Of a stretch of DNA of 64,000 nt, positions 32,736 to 42,900 are shown piece after piece. The stretch comes from Paraescarpia echinospica. Taxonomy: Eukaryota; Annelida; Polychaeta; Sabellida; Siboglinidae. The notes below the pieces were generated by a model. The model was not told where the DNA came from and did no database searches. It was given only the letters and a program-made list of their open reading frames with translations. Position numbers and translations under genes: made by a program. Positions within the stretch are counted from its first letter, which is position 1; every line of letters starts with the position of its first letter. The DNA is taken from positions 12,422,717-12,486,716 of the forward strand of contig CM034536.1 in the NCBI GenBank assembly GCA_020002185.1, written 5' to 3'.

Positions 32736-33090
32736 ATCACTAGAATATCAATATATGAAGCAGGAGTTGTACAATTTATCATAACAACTTAAATCAGTCA
32801 GTGAATTCCTGTTGGTGCCGCTAGCTCAGTTGGTAGACGCGTTGGTTTCTTGCTGTTTATCTTACAATCGGGCAACGCCGGTTCAATCCTGACAGCATGC
32901 AAACCATTGATTTTCTTTACACTTTTTTGTTTGTTTTCACGAAATAATATAAACCAAATCATTTAATATACTATGATGCACTGTTTGTAAAAAAAATTCT
33001 AAAATTTTTGTAGTAATTATTTATTCGCCACAACAATGAAAATATGGTCATTATATATAACGATGTTTCTAAATTTTATTTATCCAGACT
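32736..33090. repeat. Inner inverted-repeat arm, left
   Basis: Inverse of 34137-34484 over about 350 bp, including a tRNA-like sequence. The loop between the two arms (33091-34136) holds nothing I recognise. Confidence 0.85.
32815..32897 (+). other. tRNA-like sequence, probably SINE-type and not a working tRNA
   Basis: GTGCCGCTAGCTCAGTTGGT resembles tRNA position 1 through box A, and GCCGGTTCAATCC resembles box B. The acceptor strand (GACAGCA) pairs only partly with the 5' end, and the anticodon arm cannot be folded cleanly. The inverted partner is at 34323-34410. Confidence 0.5.
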
Positions 33091-34136
33091 GATCACAATC
33101 TGCTTTCATATATATGTTCTAGTGCACCAAACTTCTAAAATGTCAACTGCACTAATGTGGAATCAAATCCCTGTTCGTTTACCAAGTTTGGCGTTACATT
33201 TTCACTTCAATACGAACAAAGAGACGACAGAGGCGAGTCATCTGCGAACACAAACAATAATACTAAGTCTAATGTCAGCATAATCGTTTTAAAAGTAAAT
33301 AAAACACAAACATCGTCCCAGTGAACTGTATCGCATCTAGGCACAAAGTAAGGGAGCAGAACAATCACCATATCTTCAGAGAAAGAAGACAAGTGTCAGT
33401 CTTACAACAAAGGACACAGTGATTATAAGACACAACTGTAAATGTTTCCGTATTTCTAAAGTAAGAAATATGTCAGTATTCTATCAAACATATTGCGATT
33501 GCAAATAATTGAGCACTGCCATTGGCAACGGAGCAGCTTATATTAAACTGTCATGATATCAGTTGTACATACTACACACAGTATCAACAATGATTACAAA
33601 AGATAAACATCCTGCCAGTGTGATCTAACAATTTACAGATATAATAATGTCTAGGAATGAAAATGGAATTAATGCAACTTGTCACAATCCCAACTATTTC
33701 CCTACACACATGTCACAAACATTTGTTTATGAGAAACGCAAAATCTATGGACTATAGTGAAATCGAATCACCACTCTTAATAATAACAACGCAACGTTTA
33801 GGTCGAATAATATCATTAAATGACTAGTACGTGCAAACATCAGTTGTAATATTGTTGTTTAGGTAACCATCCCGGTCCACACCCGTTAAGTCATAAATCA
33901 TCCCAACAAATAAAAATGTTCTCACGACACACAACCTTGTGGCAAGGACATTTTCATCGCACAACAGAAACGGTGTCGCACCGTAATTAAGCGCCGCTAA
34001 AAGAAACTGCAAAGAACGGGGTCAAACTGAAATTGCGCCACTAAGAGAAAGAACGCCCTAGTACATATATAATTACAATATATTACCGTACAATATATTT
34101 ACAATTAATAAATTATATATCTATTACATTATATTT

Positions 34137-34484
34137 GTTTGGATAAATAACATTTAGAAAAATCGTTATATAATGACCATATTTTAATTTTTGTCGCAAA
34201 TAAATAATTACTACAAAAATAAAAAGTATTTACAAACAGTGCATTATAGTATAAAATGACTTGGTTTATATTACTTCGTGAAAACATAAACAAAAAAGTG
34301 TAAAGAAAATCAATGTTTTGCATGCTGTCAGGATTGAACCGGCGTCGCCCGATTGTAAAAATTAATAAATAACAAGAAACCAACGCGCCTACCCACTGAG
34401 CTAACGGCACCAGCGGAAACTCTCTGACTGATTTAAGTTGTTATGATAAATTGTACAACTCCTTCTTATATCGATATTCTAGTG
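34137..34484. repeat. Inner inverted-repeat arm, right
   Basis: Inverse of 32736-33090. The outer edge shares CACTAGAATATC and AGTTGTACAATTTATCATAA with the left arm. Confidence 0.85.
34323..34410 (-). other. tRNA-like sequence, inverted partner of 32815-32897
   Basis: On the minus strand it reads GTGCCGTTAGCTCAGTGGGT and later GCCGGTTCAATCCTGACAGC. The 5' TGCCGTT pairs with 3' GACAGCA at six of seven positions counting one G-T pair. The middle contains an AT-rich insert where the anticodon arm should be. Confidence 0.5.
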
Positions 34485-34567
34485 AAAATTAAACGCGCGT
34501 GACACACGTGTCAAGTGCTCCTTGCCCTAGTGACCAATCACGAACGCGCTGGGCGTGGCTTAAAAGC

Positions 34568-34603
34568 GCCTGTTAGCTTTTCATAAGTGAATCGCAAAGA
34601 CGC
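34568..34603. repeat. 36-bp exact inverted copy of 17597-17632
   Basis: Begins GCCTGTTAGCTTTTCATA. It lies in the spacer 34485-34872, which is otherwise unremarkable. Confidence 0.9.
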
Positions 34604-34872
34604 TGCCTGTAATAAAAGCATTTAAAATAATAACAAAGCATAGTCACTCGCGCGGCGCCATATGTTATTCATGTGTGAACGTAATTATATATTGTATACG
34701 CTACCAGTTCAAATTCAAAATGGCGGGTCACTGAGTGACTCTCCTTGGTAATTTAAATGCTTTGCTGTAATCGAATGAGCGACAATTCCGGACAATGAGG
34801 TGGGGTCCGGAAGTGTATGATCTCGTTAACTATCGCATGAAAACGGACCGGAAACGAGAATCACTTGAGTCC

Positions 34873-35770
34873 CGGTGTTCCGGTCTAGAAGGAAGTTCCG
34901 GTCTGAGAGTAAGTTCCGGTTCCGTTTTGCGTACTGAGAGTAAGTTCCGGTTCCGTTTTGCGTAATGCGTATGCTCCCGCAGTACATCAAATGCGACCCG
35001 CGGTGAGCAACGTGACCTCAGCTGACCGATCAACTTTGACCCCGTGCCAGAAGTATGTGGCGACTGAGTTACATGATTAATAATTTTTCGCTTGCTGTAG
35101 CGACCGTTATTCCATTGACCTACTTGCCCCCCTACGGTGCTTAATATATACATGCCGAATTGACAGAGATTATGTGTAATTTAAAAATAGTTACCCCCAG
35201 GATCCCTCACCTAGACGAATGTTTTAAAATATAAATCTACGAATCACCCCCAATGGGCCTGGTAGATTACACACACAATTTCAGCTTCATACATGCCAAA
35301 CTGACAGAGATATGTGTCATTTGTGATTACCACAAAATCCGCTGTGCGTATAAACAGCGCTGAAAACTGCAATTATGTGTAACGAAGTCGTAAGATACTT
35401 AATGTACTGAGACAATGACATCAAAATAAAACTAATTTGTTGGCAAATAATTACAAGTTAAGCTAATTATGAGTTTTTTTTTATGTATACTAACAATTAC
35501 AAAAGTAACCGTATCATTAACGTAAACTATAATATAATTGGGTCACGCATATTTTCGGCAAACGCCGTGTTTAAGCTGGCCAAAAATAGGCGCTAACCTT
35601 TGACGTGTACAGTGTGTACGCAAGACGGAACCGGAACTTACTTCCAGACCGTACAGCTGCGGGACGAAAGTAGGTGCTAACATTTGACATGTATACTCGC
35701 ATGCACAATACGCAAAACAGAACCGGAACTTACTCTCTGACCGGTACCTCCTTCCAGGCCGGTACACCGG
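34873..35770. mobile_element. TIR element copy B (898 bp), right half of fold-back locus 2
   Basis: Inverse of copy A. Begins CGGTGTTCCGGTCTAGAAGG and ends CCAGGCCGGTACACCG. Contains two successive CCGGTTCCGTTTTGCGTA units at 34917 and 34948. Shared internal marks with copy A include ACCCCGTGCCAGAAGTATGT and the CCCCCCTACGGTG segment. Confidence 0.82.
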
Positions 35771-36729
35771 CCTATTAACCCGTCTACGATTCCAACATTT
35801 CAACAGTGCACTTAACTGGATATACGGCAGCTATATAGTATATTTTGTTCAATGTATCATTTAAATAATATTTTGTGCCCAAGCTGTAGGTCTTACTAAA
35901 TAAAAAAATATTGTTTTTTTCCTGCCAGAATCCTGTTTCCATGGCAATAAATAAAATGGCTGCCATGCAAATGAGGGAATTTTTAATCAATCTAAAAATT
36001 GCAACATCTGAAAAGTTATATTTCATCACAATGCTTTCAAAATCATCGTTAGATTGATTAATACAAAGAGTTGTAAAGAACATTTTAAAATATATATATT
36101 TATATTTAATTTTTGAATTTTACAAGTCTACGTTATTGTAAATGCGACCTTCGTCGACACATTTTTTGCACATTATTCTAAAGATAAAGCACAAAAACAA
36201 AATGCTTGTGTCCAGATTGTGGAGAATAATTATATGCAGCAGAACAAAACAATCCAAACCAGATTAACATAACATTTTAATTCCAGAGTGTTGCAAGTTT
36301 ATGTTGTCAAAATATATTTGGGAAAATTTGTTTAGCAAATTATTTTTTGAGCAACAACATATTAATGTACAAGCTGGTTAACAATACGGTATGTATGAAT
36401 CTAAATCAATACCTTTCCACAGTAACTCGTTTCTCCAGACGCACACGCCCCGATTTAGTTTTATACTACCTTGTTCCAGGACAGAATAATTTTAAATGTC
36501 ATTTTTACCAAGAAGCATTCACAGAAGGAACATTGTATAAAACATAGCAATTAATTAATATTGTATTTATTTGTGCTGCGCCTACGTTGAAACCGTTAAC
36601 ACGATGAGTTTACGTATATTATATGGAAGAAGAACCAGTGTCAACAAATGTAGTATTATATTATCCACCAGAGGCGCTACTGGTTATCGTTTATGTTCAG
36701 CGCGCTACCTGGCGGAAAACTGATCTTTT
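35771..36729. other. Intergenic upstream of TPGS1, nothing recognised
   Basis: AT-rich, with no ORF or element I can support. The last 100 bp become more GC-rich toward the TPGS1 promoter. Confidence 0.45.
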
Positions 36730-36737
36730 CCGGAAGT
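36730..36737 (+). promoter_or_regulatory. ETS-type site CCGGAAGT, likely TPGS1 promoter
   Basis: CCGGAAGT lies 142 bp upstream of the TPGS1 start codon, in a TATA-less GC-richer stretch. ETS-type sites at this distance are common in housekeeping promoters. Inferred from motif and position only. Confidence 0.35.
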
Positions 36738-36878
36738 TCAACCACTCGAGTTTGATCGTGGTTCGCGTGGTTTCTCGATGATAGTTGCCATGTAATAAAT
36801 ATGTAATGCATTCTAATATTACTTGTCTAACACGCAGAAGCGAGTCTAGATGTAGGCAATTAATGTTTGGTTTTGAGA

Positions 36879-37661
36879 ATGGAAAAAGCTGGTGGTGATA
36901 AGAAAAGGAGTGGCAAACACGGTGAATGCGTTGCGATTGACAAGCAGTTTTTGGAGCAATCGAACGCTACGCGCTACATACGGGACGTTTTGACAAAAAT
37001 AGTCGAGAACAGGCCCGACGATCCTATAGGGTTTCTCGCAGATTATTTCCAGAATCTTGGTGCGCAGAAAGGCAGCGTCTCCCGCGCTTGTCGGCAAATC
37101 CGCCTGACCCACCACAGCAAACCGGCATTCCATAATAACGTGGTTTTGGCCTACGAAATTCTGGGTGAGAGCCGAAACCCGCCGACTCGAGGCATAGACG
37201 GCAAGTTGTATATGGAACTGGTTACTGAACTTGGCATTGGATTCCGGCAGGTGATTCGCGAAAAACTTCTGAAAAAGATCCTTTGCAGAGACCACGAAGT
37301 TGTTGTGTTTGACGTGTTTCGAGCGAGTGTCTTGGCATGTGTGATTCTTGAGGAGTTTCTAGCTGAGGCCGAGTCACTGTTCAAAGCATTGGATTTCCAT
37401 GGGCAGGGCAAGGCAGACTTCACTCTGTGTGATACGGTATTGCAAGAACTGAAGACGTCTGTGACATCATCACTGAAGCAAGACCCAGTGGCTCTGCTGC
37501 AGACAGCACACACTTTGTCTCCATCCAATCTTGCAGCAAACTTGTCAGCTGTAACTGAGAAATTCAGTCCTACTGGCCACCCCCGACCACCAATGACAAA
37601 GGAAGATTTTCTTGCCTCAGCCACTGATGCTTATCTTCTGGCTGTGAAACCTTTGAAATAA
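36879..37661 (+). CDS. TPGS1: Tubulin polyglutamylase complex subunit 1 (260 aa, intronless)
   Basis: A non-catalytic subunit of the TTLL1-containing tubulin polyglutamylase complex, which adds glutamate chains to axonemal and neuronal tubulin. The ATG at 36879 opens MEKAGGDKKRSG. Residues 32-57 form an RIIa/DPY30-like helix pair, RYIRDVLTKIVENRPDDPIG then FLADYF. Family marks follow: RLTHHSKPAFHNNVVLAYE, ILCRDHEVVVFDVFRASVLA, and the C-terminal PMTKEDFLASATDAYLLAVK. Length agrees with the vertebrate protein (about 290), lacking its Gly-rich insert. There is one exon, with no break. The next gene starts 260 bp downstream on the same strand. No AATAAA is evident in that gap. Identification rests on recalled family motifs and is strong. 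Confidence 0.93.
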   Translation: MEKAGGDKKRSGKHGECVAIDKQFLEQSNATRYIRDVLTKIVENRPDDPIGFLADYFQNLGAQKGSVSRACRQIRLTHHSKPAFHNNVVLAYEILGESRNPPTRGIDGKLYMELVTELGIGFRQVIREKLLKKILCRDHEVVVFDVFRASVLACVILEEFLAEAESLFKALDFHGQGKADFTLCDTVLQELKTSVTSSLKQDPVALLQTAHTLSPSNLAANLSAVTEKFSPTGHPRPPMTKEDFLASATDAYLLAVKPLK

Positions 37662-37921
37662 TTGGCATGACAACAAATATATGACATAATATGTTAAGTT
37701 CTTTTTTGTGTTGAAGAGCATATTTGATCATAATTATAGTTTACATTGAAGTCATCTTTGACTAGCCATAGACAATTGAAAAGAACTGGCTTAGTCTATT
37801 TTGATACACTGCTGTTGTTCTCATTCAGTGTCGGGTGTCACTAAACAAAGTGCCATATATAGTTTCAGAATCCAGTCTGTCACAACAGTACGAGTGATTG
37901 GTAAACATTGAAGCTGAAATA

Positions 37922-39940
37922 ATGACGGAAGCCCCAGCATCTTTGGAGGAGTTGAATCAGAATAATGGCAGCAGTTGTCCTGAAATGGCATCTGCATCCA
38001 GCCTCGGTGTGCACACATTGGATGCAGAGATTCAGCCAATGCTGAGAGATAATCCGAAACATGAACAAGGTAAGCCTTGCAGTGATGATGAAGCATGCGA
38101 TGAAGTGTCAGGTCCTATAGCTCGGCAGATGTCGGGTGAAGAAGATCGCAAGCAAGTCTGCAGCAATGATGAGGAAATGGTGGATGGTGAATCTTATGCC
38201 AGAGTTGGTGATACTGATGAAAATGCTACAGGTGGAAAACAAGTTAATGTAGTTGCATGCAAGTTCTATGTGAAAACAGGTCATTGTCGATTTGGTAAGG
38301 AGTGTCGATATTCACATGATCCTGAAGCAAAGCCATCAATTGACACAGCAGAAATGAAGGATGACGAAGTTAATTCTTCACCACCACAAGTTACAAGTGC
38401 TCATATAGCTGCTTGCAAGTTCTATGCTAAAACAGGACATTGTCGCTTTGGGGAACAGTGTCGAAATTCGCACGATGCTGAAGTAATGCAAGCTGATGAT
38501 GAAATGGAGATGAAGGATGAAGTAATTAATTCTCCCCCATCACATGTTTCTAGTGTCCCTATGGTTGTTTGCAAGTTCTATGCCAAAACCGGAAGTTGCC
38601 GCTTTGGCAACCAGTGTCGCTATTTGCATGCTGCTGAAACGACGCCAGCTGTAAATACTACAGAAATGAAGATTGACAAAATTAAATCTCCGCCACGACA
38701 ACCTACTAGAGCTCCTGTGATTCCTTGCAAGTTCTATGTTGCATTGGGACATTGCCGCTTCAGTGACAAGTGTCGGTATTTGCATGATGCTGAGGTGGTG
38801 CCAGCAGTTGATATAGCAGAAACGAGGAAAGAAGTACGTAATTCTCAATCAGGAGAAATGAAGAAGGAATCCAAAAATTCTCAATCGCCACAAGGTGCCA
38901 GCGCTTCTGTTTGCAAGTTCTTTGCAAAAACACAACATTGCCGTTTCGGTGAGTACTGTCGAAATTTGCATGTTGCCGAAATCAAGCCAGCCGTTGCCAC
39001 TGCAGACATGAGATATGAAGTACTTGATCGTCTTCCACAAGAAGGTTTGACTGCATGCAAGTTCTATATCCGAACGGGACATTGCCGCTTTGGCGACCAG
39101 TGTCGCTATTCACATGAAGCTGAAGTGATGCTGGCTGATGATGATATAGAGATGACGATTGAAATAATTAATTCTCCCTCACCACGAAGCAGCAGCAGGA
39201 AGACCAGCAGTACAACAAGGAAACAGGTTGATCCCGAACCGACATCAAGTCCGCAGAAACAAGGTAGTCAGGCTATCAAGACCTGCCGCTACTTCAGAGT
39301 TGGCAAGTGTACACAGGGAGATAACTGCAAGTTCAGACATCCGTCAAACACAGAAACATCTGAAGATAGCAGTGTTCCGAATGGTCAGAATTCCCAGTTG
39401 AACTCCCATGAACCTAAACCGACATCAAGTCGGCAACAGGAGCAGGGTAGTCGTGCTATCAAGGCTTGTCGCTTCTTCAAAGTTGGGAAGTGTACTAAGG
39501 GAGATAATTGCCCATTCTGGCATCCGTCTAACTCGCCTACATCAGCGGACAACAGTGTTCAGAATGGTCAGAATACCCAGGCGAACATCCCTGAAGCTAA
39601 TCGGGCATCAAGTCCACAGCAGAAGCAAAATAGTCATGCTATCAGGACCTGCCGCTACTTTAAAGCAGGCAAATGTACGCAGGGAGATAATTGCAAGTTC
39701 AGGCATCCGTCAAACACAGAAACATCTGAAGATAGCAGTGTTCGAAATGGTCAGAATTTCAAGGTGATCTCCCCTGAACGACAGTCCGTATTGTCCCTGG
39801 ACGAGATGTCAGTGGACCATCTCGAGAAGCTGAGAGAAACTGAAATTCAGCAGCTGAAAAAGAGATATCGAAATGTTGAGGAAACACAAGAAGAGCCAAG
39901 ATACTACAAGTTTGTTTTTGTGCCAACTGACCCTGACTGG
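37922..39940 (+). CDS. CCCH/CHY gene exon 1: all nine CCCH fingers
   Basis: A single 673-codon exon carries the whole finger array and ends PTDPDW|GTAAGC. Fingers 1-6 share CKFY-x4-GHCRFG-type cores with linkers ending AEV/AEM. Fingers 7-9 share CRYF-x-VGKCTQGDNCKFRHP cores with SSPQ/NGQN linkers, so the array grew by two separate unit duplications. Confidence 0.93.
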
Positions 39941-42900
39941 GTAAGCTATGCTTTTCTTACAAAGTTTTCCATAACTGGCAGTTTGTTTATAAGTAAGTTA
40001 CGCTGAATCGCAAGCTTTAAAGTGTCAATAATTTTAGTGATATTTTGTAGAATTAAGTATTTGTTGATCAGTATTATTTATAAAAAAAACGGACACAAAG
40101 AGATAACTGCATGAAGTTCAGTCATCATTGATGCATCTGTTTGCTAGTTTAGCTCAACCAGTTTGATACTTTGAAAGTGATATATTTGATTTATATCTGT
40201 CATATTGTCTTACTGTCTGGTGGTATTACGATTTCCCGCTGGAATAATAAAGTCTATTTGATTGATTGATTGATCTAGGTGATAATGCCAAATTAATAAA
40301 ATGTTCAATATTTTACTAGTTGTACAGTCCATATTGGAAGCTTTATTATTATGAAATTATCTTTGCAGCCGTATGATGTGAAAGCGTTGGAACTGAGTGT
40401 TTCTTTCCCTGCAACTTATCCAAAAGAGGTTAGTCATTTAGTTATCACTGTACATAATCAGTTTGCTTGAAGTACTTGGTTGGGTGAAACTGCAAGGTAT
40501 GTGAGCCTGTTTTACATATATTTTATATATTTCTTAAACATTTCTTATAATTCCATCTATGTTTCATAATGTGTCTAAACCTATGACCGGGCTGATTATA
40601 ATAATCATAATAATCTGTTTTAGAATATTGTGAATGAAACCTTCATACTGAGCAAACTTCTGCAAAGCGTAATTTAAACATAATTGATCTCCTCACTATT
40701 AATTATATGTAATGCTAATCCACTCTCATTAAATTTATGATATTTGGGTGCTATTTCTACTTATATCAGTGTTATGTCATTTGTATTTTTTTTACAGTAA
40801 ATATGATCTATTAATTATTATCACTTGATGTTAGATGCATTATCTTGAATTATAAATGTAGTGGGTCTGTTGAAATGGTATTGATATCATAAGAGAAATG
40901 TTTGTGATTTGGTGAGTTGTCTTCTCTCAGGTGATGCAATTGGTGGTGCCGGAGCAAAATCTCCCGCTTCCAATCAGGCAGTGAGTTTATTTTTTAATAC
41001 ATGTTTTAGCAGAAAACAAAAATACAAATTACAGTGTTTAGCATGTTGTTCTTGTGAAAAGTCTGCATATTGTAGTTCAAATACCATGTAACAGGACACA
41101 ATTTCTTAACATTGTTGATCCCAAATCAGTGTTTCCGCCAGCAGGGTAAAAGGGTAAAATTACGTACCCAAAATTAAATCTAGGGTACAAATACGTACTC
41201 AAAATAACTCCAGATTTTAAAATTTTGTTTAATATTCTGTGCAATGAAACTCATACTTGACGTTTTTAAATGTGAAGAATGAGCCCGTGCCAACACATTT
41301 ATGCTAGCTATTCTGTGATTGGCTAAACGTGGTATTCACTGTGGGATTGAAGCCTTCACCTCAGGATAGAACATGGCGTACCGGTATATTGGTAGGCTTA
41401 GTGTAAAGAATACGGCATGCTGTCATGGCTGTACATTTTTTGCAATGTTTTCGAGTATTCAATGTTTCTTGGTGAAGAAAAATAACCCAACAAGATACCA
41501 TACTACAGTTTACAATTTTCCTGCTGACTGTTACATTTATTATTCATTCTACGATATGATCAGCATGAGCCGGGCGGGATTTCCGACTCCAAATGCCAGG
41601 AAATCACTTCTCAGAGTATCTAAAAATCCATTTTTTTTGGGGGAGGGCCCCCACCCCCCGCCCAATCAGGGGCCGTGGCAGGCTTAGCCTTCCAGTTCTG
41701 CGGTCTCCATACCCAAATTATTTGTTCTGGGGGGAAACCCTGCAAATAAACAACCAATGTAGCATATTAAGTTTGTAATATACAGGTGTACATTAATTGT
41801 AAAGACCACATTTTAATAAAAACATTTGTTTGGCCAAATTACCTCATTGCACAATTTGATATATTGTAATTGTTTGTAAAAATTGATACATTTATGAATA
41901 CAATTTTACACATGATTGCTTGCTGCATTTCTTAGAGTATCTCATTAACATATACAAATTGGTTTTTCATACATACACAATACAGTGTAAATTTAATAAA
42001 GATAGGATCAGGATGAGTACTTTGTAGGTTTGACTGAGTTAACTGCCCCTTTCACCATACAATTGAGTAACAATGTAGCCATCCCCTGGATACATACCTG
42101 TATGTAGTAAAATAATACAGATCAGATGCTGGAGAGGATACATAAACGTTGCGGTAAATATTTATATTCTTGTGCTTTTAACATTACTTTATATAATATT
42201 AATAACTGAACTTTGCTAATATTTCTGTACCATTCTACAGACAGGTTGAAGGATGTAGCACTGTGTGGCTGGAGGAGAAGTCATCTGCACTCAAGTTCTC
42301 AGGCAAGGTGGAGCTACTCTTCCGACCATTTCTGCGATGGTTGGACAGAAACTTAGAAGAAATGTTCACCAAGGGACTAATGCAGGTAACTTGAAGATTG
42401 CAATATATTTGTTTTTACAGATATATGTAAATTCTGTCCATTGAAATTCCTTCATCAGTTGATTGAATCACCAGTCAGTTTAATTAAAGAGTGCTTGAAA
42501 AATAGAATGACTGATCTTGAATGTATACATACCAGGTGGTAGATGCTCTGCCAGATATCAGCTAGTGAAACGGTAAAGTTCACACAACAGTACATTTACC
42601 AAATAGAAATTGTCACAAATTTGGCTCATGGATTGGCGGCACCAAATTGAGTCACTCGTGTCAAAGGTCCAGGTGCAACAAGGATGGATAGAACAGGAAT
42701 GTGACACAACATGGGGGGGTTTAATGTGGGAATCCAAGTGGAATACCCATTTAATGTGTACAATAAACCAAATGTAAGTTGGCCAAAACAAAGTGTTATT
42801 GCTCACCCACAAAGAGAGTCGTGAAGTCCGTTATAACTAAACATCAGGATGACGAGCATTTATACACCCGAAATACAGGGGTATGCCAGGGGGATGCAAC

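Noticed and set aside
32815..32897. A functional tRNA gene
   Set aside because: The acceptor stem pairs poorly and the anticodon arm cannot be formed. It sits in an inverted repeat and has a mutated partner copy.
39941..40006. Read-through end of the CCCH exon (22 more residues to a stop)
   Set aside because: The GTAAGC donor at 39941 and an in-frame, family-like exon at 40369 make splicing far more likely.
41373..41687. 104-residue plus-strand frame
   Set aside because: Lies in a repeat-like intronic stretch; the C-terminal Pro/Gly run comes from G and C runs. No family recognised.
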